Shown here: one piece after another, positions 1 to 5,159 of the stretch
Layout: each line of letters starts with the position of its first letter
How positions within the stretch are numbered: the stretch's first letter is position 1
NCBI GenBank assembly: GCA_023391725.1
Contig: JAEWAH010000237.1
Span: forward strand, 1 to 5,215
Source of the DNA: Bacillota bacterium
GTDB taxonomy: Bacteria > Bacillota > Clostridia > Christensenellales > Aristaeellaceae
Reading direction: 5' to 3'
DNA length: 5,215 nt
The notes under the pieces: model-generated
Database searches by the model: none
The model's input: only the letters and a program-made list of their open reading frames with translations
What the model was told of the DNA's origin: nothing
Position numbers and translations under genes: made by a program

Positions 1-425
1 TTCATCATTTCCAGCAGGCGGATGGTGGCAATCTTGATGGGTAACATCATGCCCACGATGATTACATAGAAGATGAAGGTCGCCACCTTCCCGCGCCAAT
101 GAGCCAGAGCGTAAGCTGCCAGGGAGCCCAGCACCAAGATCAGACCCAGGGACACGACCACGACCGTAATACTGTTGAGGAAGTACTGAAAGTAGTTCCC
201 GTCGCCAAACACCGTCATATAATTGTCAAATGTCCATTTGGCTGGCAGCCAGAAGGGGTTCTTATAAATCTCTACCTTAACTTTGAATGTATTGATCAAA
301 AGCACCCAAATGGGAAACAAAGCCACCACAGCCCAGATGATCAAAATGATATGGGAAGGGATATGCATATTGGCGATGCGGATGGAGCCGGTGCGCTTCT
401 CTTTCGCATCCACTTTTATGGACAT
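1..425 (-). CDS. Carbohydrate ABC transporter permease, MalG/UgpE type (partial, C-terminus beyond window)
   Basis: This is the second inner-membrane permease of a CUT1-type sugar importer. I translated it by hand from the minus strand: 141 codons are open from the ATG at 425 to the window edge. It begins MSIKVDAKEKRTGS and has a hydrophobic first segment at about residues 25-47 (HIILIIWAVVALFPIWVLLI), then TFDNYMTVF, a phrase typical of this family before the second membrane segment. Further membrane segments lie at about 84-107 and 116-135. The family's cytoplasmic EAA loop, which contacts the ATPase, would come later and is missing because the gene is cut, not because it is broken. The start is supported by AAGGAGGGG at 434-442, 8 nt upstream. 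The gene begins 2 nt after the stop of the upstream permease, so the two are very likely translationally coupled. Family is secure; the transported sugar cannot be read from this. Confidence 0.93.
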   Translation of the reverse strand, partial: MSIKVDAKEKRTGSIRIANMHIPSHIILIIWAVVALFPIWVLLINTFKVKVEIYKNPFWLPAKWTFDNYMTVFGDGNYFQYFLNSITVVVVSLGLILVLGSLAAYALAHWRGKVATFIFYVIIVGMMLPIKIATIRLLEMM

Positions 426-427
426 GC

Positions 428-1375
428 TTATTTCCCCTCCTTCGTCTGGGTCGTATGCAGTGTGGGGATCACGCCCGCCAGAAGCATGATAAAGACGCTG
501 GTGGAGATGGCTGCGCCAAGGCCCGGCTCCGGGATGCCTATGGGATGCTGGCCCGCCACGCCGTAGCGGTAGAACAGAGAGCCGATGAGGTCTGTGGAGT
601 AATCCGGCGAGCCGTTAGGCGTAGCCATGGCGTAGATGATATCGAAAGCATTGAAATTGCTTACAAACGTCAGGATGGCGATCATGCCCACCACAGGCAT
701 GATCAGCGGCAGCTTGATGCTTAAGAACTGGTGCCAGCTGTTCGCCCCCTCAATGAGGGAGGCCTCGATAAGATCGTCGCTGATGCCCTGCAGCGCTGCC
801 ACAAACATCATGGTGGGGATACCGATCCACTGCCAGCAGGAGACGAGGGAGATCACGTTCAGCGCCGTGGAAGTCTCGCCCAGCCAGGGTTTCACAAGAA
901 AGCCCAAGCCCAAGCTCTTTAGCGTACTCCCACCCCAGTTTGGGTTTAGCATGAGCTTAAACAGATACCCCGTCACCAGCACGGCGATGGTGCAGGGAAG
1001 GAAGATAACGGATTGATAAAAGGTCACAAACTTCATGGTTCGGTTTGTGAGCAGCACCGCAAAGAAAATGCCCAATACATTCTGTATCAGCATATGGAAA
1101 GCGAAAAATACCCAGGTATTGCGGAAGGCTCCCCAAAACCTGGCCGACACGGTGGCATCCGTAAAGAGCTTTACGTAGTTGTCAAAGCCTGTAAATACCC
1201 GGGAGCCCGTGGTGCCGGTATACAGGCTCAGACGCACGGAATCCACGAGTGGATAGGCCATGAACACGAGATAGACCAGAAGCGCCGGCAGGATGTAGGC
1301 GATCCAGTAGCTTCCCCCCGGATTGATGCTTCCGCCGCCCCGGTACTGAAATTTTGCCGGGTGTTTCGTCACCAT
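428..1375 (-). CDS. Carbohydrate ABC transporter permease, MalF/UgpA type
   Basis: Complete 315-residue inner-membrane subunit of a binding-protein-dependent sugar importer, a normal length for the shorter Gram-positive MalF relatives. After a basic cytoplasmic N-terminus, the first membrane segment is at about residues 22-42 (IAYILPALLVYLVFMAYPLV), followed by the family phrase FTGFDNYVKLF at 61-71. Further membrane segments lie at about 88-110, 120-142, 172-194, 225-247 and 286-305. The EAA motif that docks the ATPase is clear at about 204-227: EASLIEGANSWHQF, then a conserved LPLIMP at 222-227. The start at 1375 has GAGGAGA at 1383-1389, 7 nt upstream. It pairs with the MalG-like gene 2 nt downstream and the binding protein upstream. 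No ATPase gene is in view; CUT1 systems in Bacillota commonly share one encoded elsewhere, which is an inference here. Confidence 0.96.
   Translation of the reverse strand: MVTKHPAKFQYRGGGSINPGGSYWIAYILPALLVYLVFMAYPLVDSVRLSLYTGTTGSRVFTGFDNYVKLFTDATVSARFWGAFRNTWVFFAFHMLIQNVLGIFFAVLLTNRTMKFVTFYQSVIFLPCTIAVLVTGYLFKLMLNPNWGGSTLKSLGLGFLVKPWLGETSTALNVISLVSCWQWIGIPTMMFVAALQGISDDLIEASLIEGANSWHQFLSIKLPLIMPVVGMIAILTFVSNFNAFDIIYAMATPNGSPDYSTDLIGSLFYRYGVAGQHPIGIPEPGLGAAISTSVFIMLLAGVIPTLHTTQTKEGK
434..442 (-). promoter_or_regulatory. Ribosome binding site of the second permease, inside the end of the first
   Basis: The minus strand reads AAGGAGGGG, then 8 nt, then ATG at 425. The motif is also the last sense codons (Lys-Glu-Gly-Lys) of the upstream permease, whose TAA lies at 430-428. 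Ribosomes ending the first gene are placed directly at this site, which suggests coupled synthesis of the two permease subunits. Confidence 0.85.
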
Positions 1376-1407
1376 GCTTATCTCTCCTCATAAAGCCGAT
1401 GGAATGG

Positions 1408-1567
1408 CAGCCTATTCAAAAACCCGCAAGGCTAGGAGCCAAGCCCGCAAAATAGGGAGCCTATACGATAATAAGTGACCAATTTTGCGGGCGATGGCGA
1501 CAACGCAAGCAAAAAATGCCGTTCCACGGAAGGCATTTTTGCGGTCGCGGGATTTTTCAATAGGCTG
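1408..1567. repeat. About 160-bp palindromic element with matched termini and two internal hairpins (MITE-like or structured RNA)
   Basis: The ends are inverted copies. CAGCCTATT at 1408-1416, AAAAA at 1418-1422 and CCCGC at 1423-1427 pair with AATAGGCTG at 1559-1567, TTTTT at 1553-1557 and GCGGG at 1547-1551, with one mismatch (1417/1558) and one unpaired base (1552). Inside are two hairpins: GCCCGCAAAAT at 1443-1453 with ATTTTGCGGGC at 1482-1492, extended by GCC/GGC at 1438-1440 and 1496-1498; and 1509-1520 with 1532-1542. The whole can fold as a three-way junction. A further copy of AGCCTAT sits in the first hairpin's loop at 1458-1464. I see no transposase and no flanking target-site duplication. 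It could be a small non-autonomous mobile element, a REP-like repeat, or an RNA structure that evolved in place. Confidence 0.6.
1509..1542. terminator. Hairpin with A and T tracts, possible bidirectional intrinsic terminator
   Basis: The stem is GCAAAAAATGCC (1509-1520) against GGCATTTTTGC (1532-1542), with one extra A bulged. The interior can add TTC/GAA around a CACG loop. The T tract falls inside the stem's distal arm, so in either direction RNA polymerase would meet a GC core followed by a run of U, as in bidirectional terminators. It lies within a transcription unit that must continue into the permeases, so it would at most attenuate read-through. It may instead be only one arm of the larger palindromic element. 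Confidence 0.45.
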
Positions 1568-1604
1568 AAACCTTGGGGACCGTTTGTGCGGTCCCCAAGG
1601 TTTC
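1567..1604. terminator. Perfect 16-bp hairpin just after the binding-protein gene (mRNA 3' stabiliser or attenuator)
   Basis: GAAACCTTGGGGACCG at 1567-1582 is the exact reverse complement of 1589-1604, with a 6-nt loop (TTTGTG on the plus strand). It begins 25 nt after the binding-protein stop at 1629. In the direction of transcription there is no proper U tract beyond the stem, so full termination is doubtful. A 3' end block that protects the binding-protein message, as known for malE-malF type operons, is the more likely use. It shares one base pair position with the end of the neighbouring palindromic element. Confidence 0.6.
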
Positions 1605-1628
1605 TTTGCCAAGAATGGGTATTAAAGA

Positions 1629-2846
1629 TTATTTCGCCTCAGCTGCGGCCTGGATGGCATCGGCGGCCTTCTGCGGGTCGGTCTCGCCGCGGATCAGAGC
1701 GTTGAGCTGTTGCAGCATGGGATCGTAGAGCTTCATCAGCTTGGGCCACACGAAGCGGGCGTCGGTCACCTTGCCTTCGTTCAGGGCCAGGATCTCGGTC
1801 ACGCGGGGGTTTTTGAAGGTGATGGGGGCGTTGATCATGGGGAAGAAGCCGGCGGGCAGGTAATCAGCGGTGATCTGCGCGCCTTCTGGCGTGGCGATCC
1901 AAGCCAGGAAAGCCTTGACCTCCTCAGGATGCTTGGTGGCGGCGTTGCCGGCGATGGCCATGTCAGGATGGAAGCACATACCAGCGGCTGCGCCTGCGGG
2001 AGCCGGGAAGGCCATGGAACCCCAGTTTACGCCGTACTCGTCAAAGGTGCCGCAGCTCCAGGAGCCATCCATCAGCATGGCGGACTGGCCGGTGGCGAAG
2101 TAAACGCCGGCGTCGTTGTTTTCCATGGTGCTGTAGCCATCGGGCAAATAGTCACGAATCTGGGCGAAATCGGAGAGGATCTTCACAAATTCGGGGTCGC
2201 TAAACTTCTTCTCGCCCTTTTCATAGGCGGCGCGGGCTTCGGGGCCGGGGATGTAGTTGGGGACCATGCCCAGGAACACGCACTCCAGAATGTCCCAGTT
2301 GCTGGCAATACCATTGGCCAGAGGGGTGATGCCGGCATCCTTGAGCTTCTTGCAGGCTGCGATGAAATCTTCCCAGGTGGTGGGCACTTCGATGCCCTGC
2401 TGAGCAAAGATGTCCTTGTTGTAATAGATGGGCTGGGAGACCGCGGCGAAGGGAACGGCAAAGATCTTGCCATCAGCCGTGGACCAGGGTTCAAGGCTGG
2501 CGGGCACGAAGTTTTCCTTCACCCCGGTGAGGTCGGAGACATCCATGTTGAAGCCGGCGGTGAACAGTTCGGCGCCGGTTTCATAGGAACGGGAGTAGAA
2601 CAGGTCCGGGCCGGTCCCGGCATCCAGCTGCATACGCAGCACGGAGTTGTACTGAGCCGAGGTGGTGGGCTGGAAAACGATGCTCACGCCGGTCAGTTCC
2701 TTGTACTTGGCCAGCAGCGCCTCCACCATGGCCGTATCATCGGTACGCCAGGAGCCCATCGTGAGTTCGACGCCCTCAGCCAGGCTAATAGCGGGCGCGA
2801 CGAGGAGAAGGGTGACGACCAGCAGCAGGGAAAGCAGTTTTTTCAT
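1629..2846 (-). CDS. Extracellular sugar-binding protein of the ABC importer (SBP family 1)
   Basis: A 405-residue solute-binding protein that captures the sugar outside the membrane and delivers it to the two permeases encoded downstream. It has a Sec signal peptide (MKKLLSLLLVVTLLLVAPAI) with a likely signal peptidase I site SLA/EG after residue 23. There is no cysteine near the cleavage site, so no lipobox. The mature part has the family 1 layout: an opening beta strand (VELTMGSWR, 26-34), DAGTGPDLFY at 75-84, the diagnostic hinge-region phrase YYNKDIFAQQGI at 141-152 followed by PTTWEDF at 155-161, GQSAMLMDGSW at 253-263, and a C-terminal helical part. The start is fixed by AAGGAG at 2855-2860, 8 nt upstream. 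As first gene of its operon, facing away from the ROK gene, it is probably controlled by that regulator. Family is secure; the ligand is unknown. Confidence 0.95.
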   Translation of the reverse strand: MKKLLSLLLVVTLLLVAPAISLAEGVELTMGSWRTDDTAMVEALLAKYKELTGVSIVFQPTTSAQYNSVLRMQLDAGTGPDLFYSRSYETGAELFTAGFNMDVSDLTGVKENFVPASLEPWSTADGKIFAVPFAAVSQPIYYNKDIFAQQGIEVPTTWEDFIAACKKLKDAGITPLANGIASNWDILECVFLGMVPNYIPGPEARAAYEKGEKKFSDPEFVKILSDFAQIRDYLPDGYSTMENNDAGVYFATGQSAMLMDGSWSCGTFDEYGVNWGSMAFPAPAGAAAGMCFHPDMAIAGNAATKHPEEVKAFLAWIATPEGAQITADYLPAGFFPMINAPITFKNPRVTEILALNEGKVTDARFVWPKLMKLYDPMLQQLNALIRGETDPQKAADAIQAAAEAK

Positions 2847-2878
2847 GTCCTTGTCTCCTTTTCATCGATTCTGTACCT

Positions 2879-2899
2879 AAAAGCGCGATGCCTTCGCGC
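2879..2899 (-). promoter_or_regulatory. Leader hairpin upstream of the binding-protein gene, possible weak attenuator
   Basis: On the minus strand GCGCGA (2899-2894) pairs with TCGCGC (2888-2883) across a 5-nt loop, and TTTT follows at 2882-2879. The layout is terminator-like, but the stem is short and the T run is only four bases. It lies about 19 nt before the ribosome binding site of the binding-protein gene, so it could affect its translation or transcription. It may also have no role. Confidence 0.3.
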
Positions 2900-3006
2900 G
2901 ATACAGCGCCTTTTTGCAGGGGGGTCGTGAGTGTACAAAGAACAAGGGCTTTCGGGCAAGCCGCTATTGGCTGGTCCGTAAAGCGTCAGCAGGCCATGAG
3001 CAAGTA

Positions 3007-3028
3007 TATGCCAGTGACTATTGGCATA
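3007..3028. promoter_or_regulatory. Inverted repeat TATGCCA-N8-TGGCATA, candidate operator
   Basis: Two perfect 7-bp half sites, TATGCCA (3007-3013) and TGGCATA (3022-3028), are separated by GTGACTAT, giving 22 bp with dyad symmetry, the size of site bound by dimeric helix-turn-helix repressors. One end overlaps the possible leftward -10 TATACT (minus strand 3008-3003), where a bound repressor would block the importer operon. The regulator is not proven: the neighbouring ROK protein is the obvious candidate, but a distant regulator is possible. Confidence 0.4.
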
Positions 3029-3122
3029 AACCGCAATACTGACAGGCAAATTAATAAAAGGTCTCTAAGAATTCCTCCTTTTTCTGCAGGAATCGTGGCG
3101 TAATGATTCATATACCTATTTG

Positions 3123-3135
3123 TTTCAATTTGAAA
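3123..3135. promoter_or_regulatory. AT-rich palindrome TTTCA-ATT-TGAAA, candidate ROK operator
   Basis: The 13-bp sequence TTTCAATTTGAAA is symmetric apart from its central base and lies 7 bp upstream of the -35 box of the ROK promoter. Known ROK operators (the NagC/Mlc and XylR types) are AT-rich palindromes with T and A runs in opposite arms, which this loosely resembles. A site here would fit control of the regulator's own promoter. AT-rich palindromes arise easily by chance near promoters, so confidence is low. Confidence 0.35.
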
Positions 3136-3142
3136 TTATTTA

Positions 3143-3171
3143 TTGCAACCGATTTTGGCGAATGCTATAAT
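3143..3171 (+). promoter_or_regulatory. Sigma-70/SigA-type promoter for the ROK-cutC transcription unit
   Basis: The -35 box TTGCAA (3143-3148) and a perfect -10 box TATAAT (3166-3171) are exactly 17 bp apart. TG at 3163-3164 gives an extended -10 (TGCTATAAT). Transcription should start near 3178, leaving a short leader of about 25 nt before the ROK start codon. This is the clearest promoter in the window. Confidence 0.85.
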
Positions 3172-3193
3172 TTCCATGTTGTATCTCAGGGCC

Positions 3194-3199
3194 GGAGGA
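3194..3199 (+). promoter_or_regulatory. Ribosome binding site of the ROK gene
   Basis: GGAGGA lies 4 nt before the ATG at 3204. The spacing is a little tight. A second in-frame ATG at 3237 also has GGAG a few bases upstream, so some initiation there cannot be excluded. The first start is preferred because it has the stronger motif and keeps the conserved asparagine-arginine stretch before the DNA-binding domain. Confidence 0.65.
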
Positions 3200-3203
3200 A
3201 CAT

Positions 3204-4379
3204 ATGACTGCCGTTAAAAGCCAAAACAGGAGCAGGATGAGGCTTTCCAATATCCAGATGGTACTCACGCTCCTGGAGCAGTTCCATCCCATTTCCCGAA
3301 CGGAAATCGTGAGCATGACGGAACTCAGCCCCGCCAGCGTCACGCGCATCATTAACGCCCTGATAGGGCTGGGTCTGATCTGCGAAACGGAGAGCGTAGG
3401 CGCAGGCCAGCGGGGCCGCAAGGCGGTAAATCTAAGCATCAAGCCCGACGGGCTGTATGTGGCGGGCGTCAGCGTAGAGGCCGACAGCCTTAGGCTGTGC
3501 CTGATGGATTTTGGCGGGGAGGTCGTGGGCAGCTTATCCACTGCCTTGGACGTGTCACGCAGGTACACCGAAGATGAGATCGCCTGTGCGGCTTTTGAGC
3601 TGTATCAAAAAATGCCCAGCGGCCTGATCGCTGACTTGTCCCGGGTGCGCGCTGTGGGCGTTGGCGTGGCCGGGGTCACCGACCCCAAGCGGGGGGTGAT
3701 CCTGCAATCCGACCAGATGCGCTGGTCAGGCGTTGATTTAGGCGGCGCGTTTTTTCGTGCCTTCCATATACCTGTATGGATCGAGAACGACGTGAAAGCC
3801 TGCCTCATGGGTGAGCGGGCGCGGCGCGGGATGGAAGACATCGAGCACATGGCTTATCTGCTGGTGGGTTCCGGCGTTGGGTTGGCCACTGTATCCAACG
3901 GACAGCTGATCCGCGGCGAAAACAACGCGGCGGGCGAGATCGAGCATGTACCCCTGGGGCCTGGCACCCAAGGCCTGGACACGCTGGAGTTGCACCTCAC
4001 CGAGGCGGAGATCATCAAAAGGGCCCAGTCGGTAGACCCCTCCATCCGCCTTGTGGAATCCATTGTGACGGCCTACCGGCAGCAGATGGACTGGGCTGTA
4101 TTGCTTATCAACGATTTCATCAGGTACCTGAAACTCACCCTGGCGCTGATCAACGGCCTGCTGAACCCGCGCCACATCATTTTAGGCGGGTCCATCATCC
4201 CCAAATTGAGTGATCTTTTGAAGGATGTGACCGAGGGCAGCCAGGTGCTGATCGGAGAGGATTACGGGGACACACTCATGACCGGCGCGGCGATTTGCGC
4301 ACTGCGCCATGCCACGCAGGGGCTTGTCACCGGACAGATCGCGGGCGAGCCTTCTGCTTCCAGGAATGATGCGAGGTGA
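3204..4379 (+). CDS. ROK-family transcriptional repressor (NagC/Mlc/XylR type)
   Basis: A 391-residue sugar-responsive DNA-binding protein, the usual length for ROK repressors. A winged helix-turn-helix occupies about residues 14-80: HPISRTEIVSMTELSPASV (28-46), then RIINALIGLGLI, with the wing at GQRGRKAVNL (68-77). A sugar-kinase-like ROK domain follows: LCLMDFGGEVVGS (98-110) replaces the kinase-type DxGGT loop, GVGVAGVTD is at 152-160, and IENDVKACLMGE at 193-204 holds the sugar-contacting END. GEIEH at 244-248 keeps the histidine of the usual GEIGH. The zinc motif CxCGxxGCxE that normally follows is absent: its three cysteine positions align with P253, T255 and T260. The protein is therefore likely a regulator, not a kinase. 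It probably represses the divergent importer operon and is relieved by a sugar or sugar phosphate, by analogy with the family. Confidence 0.92.
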   Translation: MTAVKSQNRSRMRLSNIQMVLTLLEQFHPISRTEIVSMTELSPASVTRIINALIGLGLICETESVGAGQRGRKAVNLSIKPDGLYVAGVSVEADSLRLCLMDFGGEVVGSLSTALDVSRRYTEDEIACAAFELYQKMPSGLIADLSRVRAVGVGVAGVTDPKRGVILQSDQMRWSGVDLGGAFFRAFHIPVWIENDVKACLMGERARRGMEDIEHMAYLLVGSGVGLATVSNGQLIRGENNAAGEIEHVPLGPGTQGLDTLELHLTEAEIIKRAQSVDPSIRLVESIVTAYRQQMDWAVLLINDFIRYLKLTLALINGLLNPRHIILGGSIIPKLSDLLKDVTEGSQVLIGEDYGDTLMTGAAICALRHATQGLVTGQIAGEPSASRNDAR

Positions 4380-4384
4380 ACGGT

Positions 4385-5128
4385 ATGAAAACGCTTGTGG
4401 AGATCTGCTGCGCTTCGGCGGAGGATGTATTGGAAGCCGCCCGGGGCGGCGCAGACAGGGTGGAGCTGAATTCGGGCATGTTTTTTGGCGGACTGACGCC
4501 TTCTCTGGGAACGCTTGAAATTGCGCTGGAGTCGGGCATTCCCATTATGGCCATGGTCAGGCCCCGTCCGGGTGGGTTTTGCTATACGGACGCGGAGTTC
4601 CGCGTGATGCTAAAGGATGCGCGGCGTCTTTTGGAGTATGGGGCAAGTGGAATCGTGTTCGGTTTTTTGCATGAGGATGGCACGGTTGATGAAGATTGCG
4701 TAAAGGCGATGCTTGACGTAATCAGCGGTGCAGAATCGGTGTTTCACCGGGCCATCGACGTGACGCCGGATTGGAAAAGCGCGCTTCAAACGCTGATGGA
4801 GCTTGGCGTCACACGTGTCCTGACCAGCGGGCAGGCGGCCAATGCACCTTTAGGTATGGATACCATCTCGCAGATGATCCGCTTTACCGGGAACAGGATC
4901 GAAATACTGCCAGGCGCGGGTATCAAACTGCATAATGCACAGAAGATCATCGAAGCCACGGGCTGCAATCAAATTCATCTGTCCGCCGGTCAGAGGCAGG
5001 TGTCGGATCCATCGGCATCAAACAGCCGTAATATCCGCTTTACCGGCTCCACCTGCCCTCCGGACGACCGGTACGAGATCACAGACGCCGAGGCTGTGGC
5101 CGCCGTCATCGCAGCAGTGAAGGGCTGA
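4385..5128 (+). CDS. cutC: CutC-family TIM-barrel protein ('copper homeostasis protein CutC')
   Basis: A 247-residue cytoplasmic protein matching the CutC family end to end. Seen in order: LVEICCAS (4-11), GGADRVELNSG (21-31), GGLTPSLG (35-42), MVRPRPGGFCYTDAEF (57-72), a DGTVD turn (98-102), FHRAIDVT (120-127), GVTRVLTSGQ (141-150), ILPGAGI (174-180) and HLSA (198-201). The family is named for copper tolerance, but that role is disputed, and here the neighbours are sugar uptake and regulation genes, so an enzymatic role in sugar or glycoconjugate use is plausible. The usual ELC cysteine is asparagine here (N29). The ATG at 4385 is preferred because GAGGTGA lies 5 nt upstream. A GTG at 4376, overlapping the ROK stop by 4 nt, would add three residues and cannot be excluded. 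It is clearly cotranscribed with the ROK gene. Confidence 0.93.
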   Translation: MKTLVEICCASAEDVLEAARGGADRVELNSGMFFGGLTPSLGTLEIALESGIPIMAMVRPRPGGFCYTDAEFRVMLKDARRLLEYGASGIVFGFLHEDGTVDEDCVKAMLDVISGAESVFHRAIDVTPDWKSALQTLMELGVTRVLTSGQAANAPLGMDTISQMIRFTGNRIEILPGAGIKLHNAQKIIEATGCNQIHLSAGQRQVSDPSASNSRNIRFTGSTCPPDDRYEITDAEAVAAVIAAVKG

Positions 5129-5141
5129 ATGTCAGGAAAGA

Positions 5142-5158
5142 AAGAAGGAAGCCTTCTT
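5142..5158 (+). promoter_or_regulatory. Ribosome binding site enclosed in a small hairpin before the last gene
   Basis: AAGGAA at 5145-5150 lies 9 nt before the ATG at 5160. The same bases form a perfect 7-bp stem, AAGAAGG (5142-5148) with CCTTCTT (5152-5158), around the 3-nt loop AAG, which would partly hide the ribosome site. This could tune translation of the downstream enzyme relative to CutC, or rely on ribosomes arriving from cutC, 31 nt upstream. Confidence 0.45.
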
Positions 5159-5159
5159 C

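Larger units (their letters stand above)
1376..1628. other. 253-bp intercistronic spacer packed with inverted repeats, no credible gene
   Basis: This lies between the binding-protein stop and the permease start, both on the minus strand. Short open frames exist on both strands (about 66 and 76 codons), but they run through the hairpins, have no ribosome site or recognisable protein family, and reflect the palindromes. Apart from the permease ribosome site (1383-1389), the content is structural: a stable hairpin at 1567-1604 and a palindromic element at 1408-1567. In sugar ABC operons, structure between the binding-protein and permease genes often keeps binding-protein mRNA in excess. A role of that kind is likely but inferred. 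Confidence 0.75.
2847..3203. promoter_or_regulatory. 357-bp divergent control region between the importer operon and the ROK gene
   Basis: No convincing gene is present; short frames on both strands lack ribosome sites and family features. The right end holds a near-consensus promoter for the ROK gene. For the leftward operon no promoter is clear-cut. Candidates on the minus strand are TTGCCC (2959-2954) with 18 nt to TACACT (2935-2930), and TATACT (3008-3003) with only a poor -35, TTTATG, 16 nt upstream (3030-3025). Two inverted repeats, at 3007-3028 and 3123-3135, are possible operators. CTATTGGC occurs twice in direct orientation, at 2964-2971 and 3018-3025. A small hairpin lies in the binding-protein leader. 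Confidence 0.7.

Noticed and set aside
99..566. Open frame of 155 codons on the plus strand over the permease junction
   Set aside because: It is antisense to the two permease genes, whose minus-strand translations show membrane segments and the EAA motif. The plus-strand product has low-complexity His/Gln/Asp content and no recognisable domain.
1412..1705. Two short open frames on opposite strands through the intercistronic spacer
   Set aside because: They share similar peptides (KPWGP..RSPRF) on both strands only because the 1567-1604 hairpin is a perfect palindrome. This is a signature of the repeat, not of coding.
1710..2930. A 406-codon open frame on the plus strand
   Set aside because: It lies antisense to the binding-protein gene across nearly its whole length. 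Its translation is Gly/His/Val-rich with no family motif, as expected for the reverse strand of a GC-rich gene, and the opposite strand has a signal peptide, ribosome site and clear SBP motifs.
2843..3049. Possible 68-codon leader peptide on the minus strand ahead of the binding-protein gene
   Set aside because: It would start at a TTG with no properly spaced ribosome site, and its sequence shows no signal or domain. It runs across the candidate operator and the leader hairpin.
3071..3082. A strong Shine-Dalgarno-like motif (AAAAAGGAGGAATT) on the minus strand
   Set aside because: No ATG, GTG or TTG follows at usable spacing, and a stop (TAA) appears soon downstream. It is probably a chance purine-rich stretch or the remnant of a former start.
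3143..3158. A possible catabolite-responsive (CcpA cre) site around TTGCAACCGATTTTGG
   Set aside because: It has the central CG but misses the flanking conserved positions and the dyad symmetry. The match is too weak to list.
3738..4175. Open frame of 145 codons on the minus strand inside the ROK gene
   Set aside because: It overlaps the conserved ROK domain in antisense, has no recognisable family and no good ribosome site.
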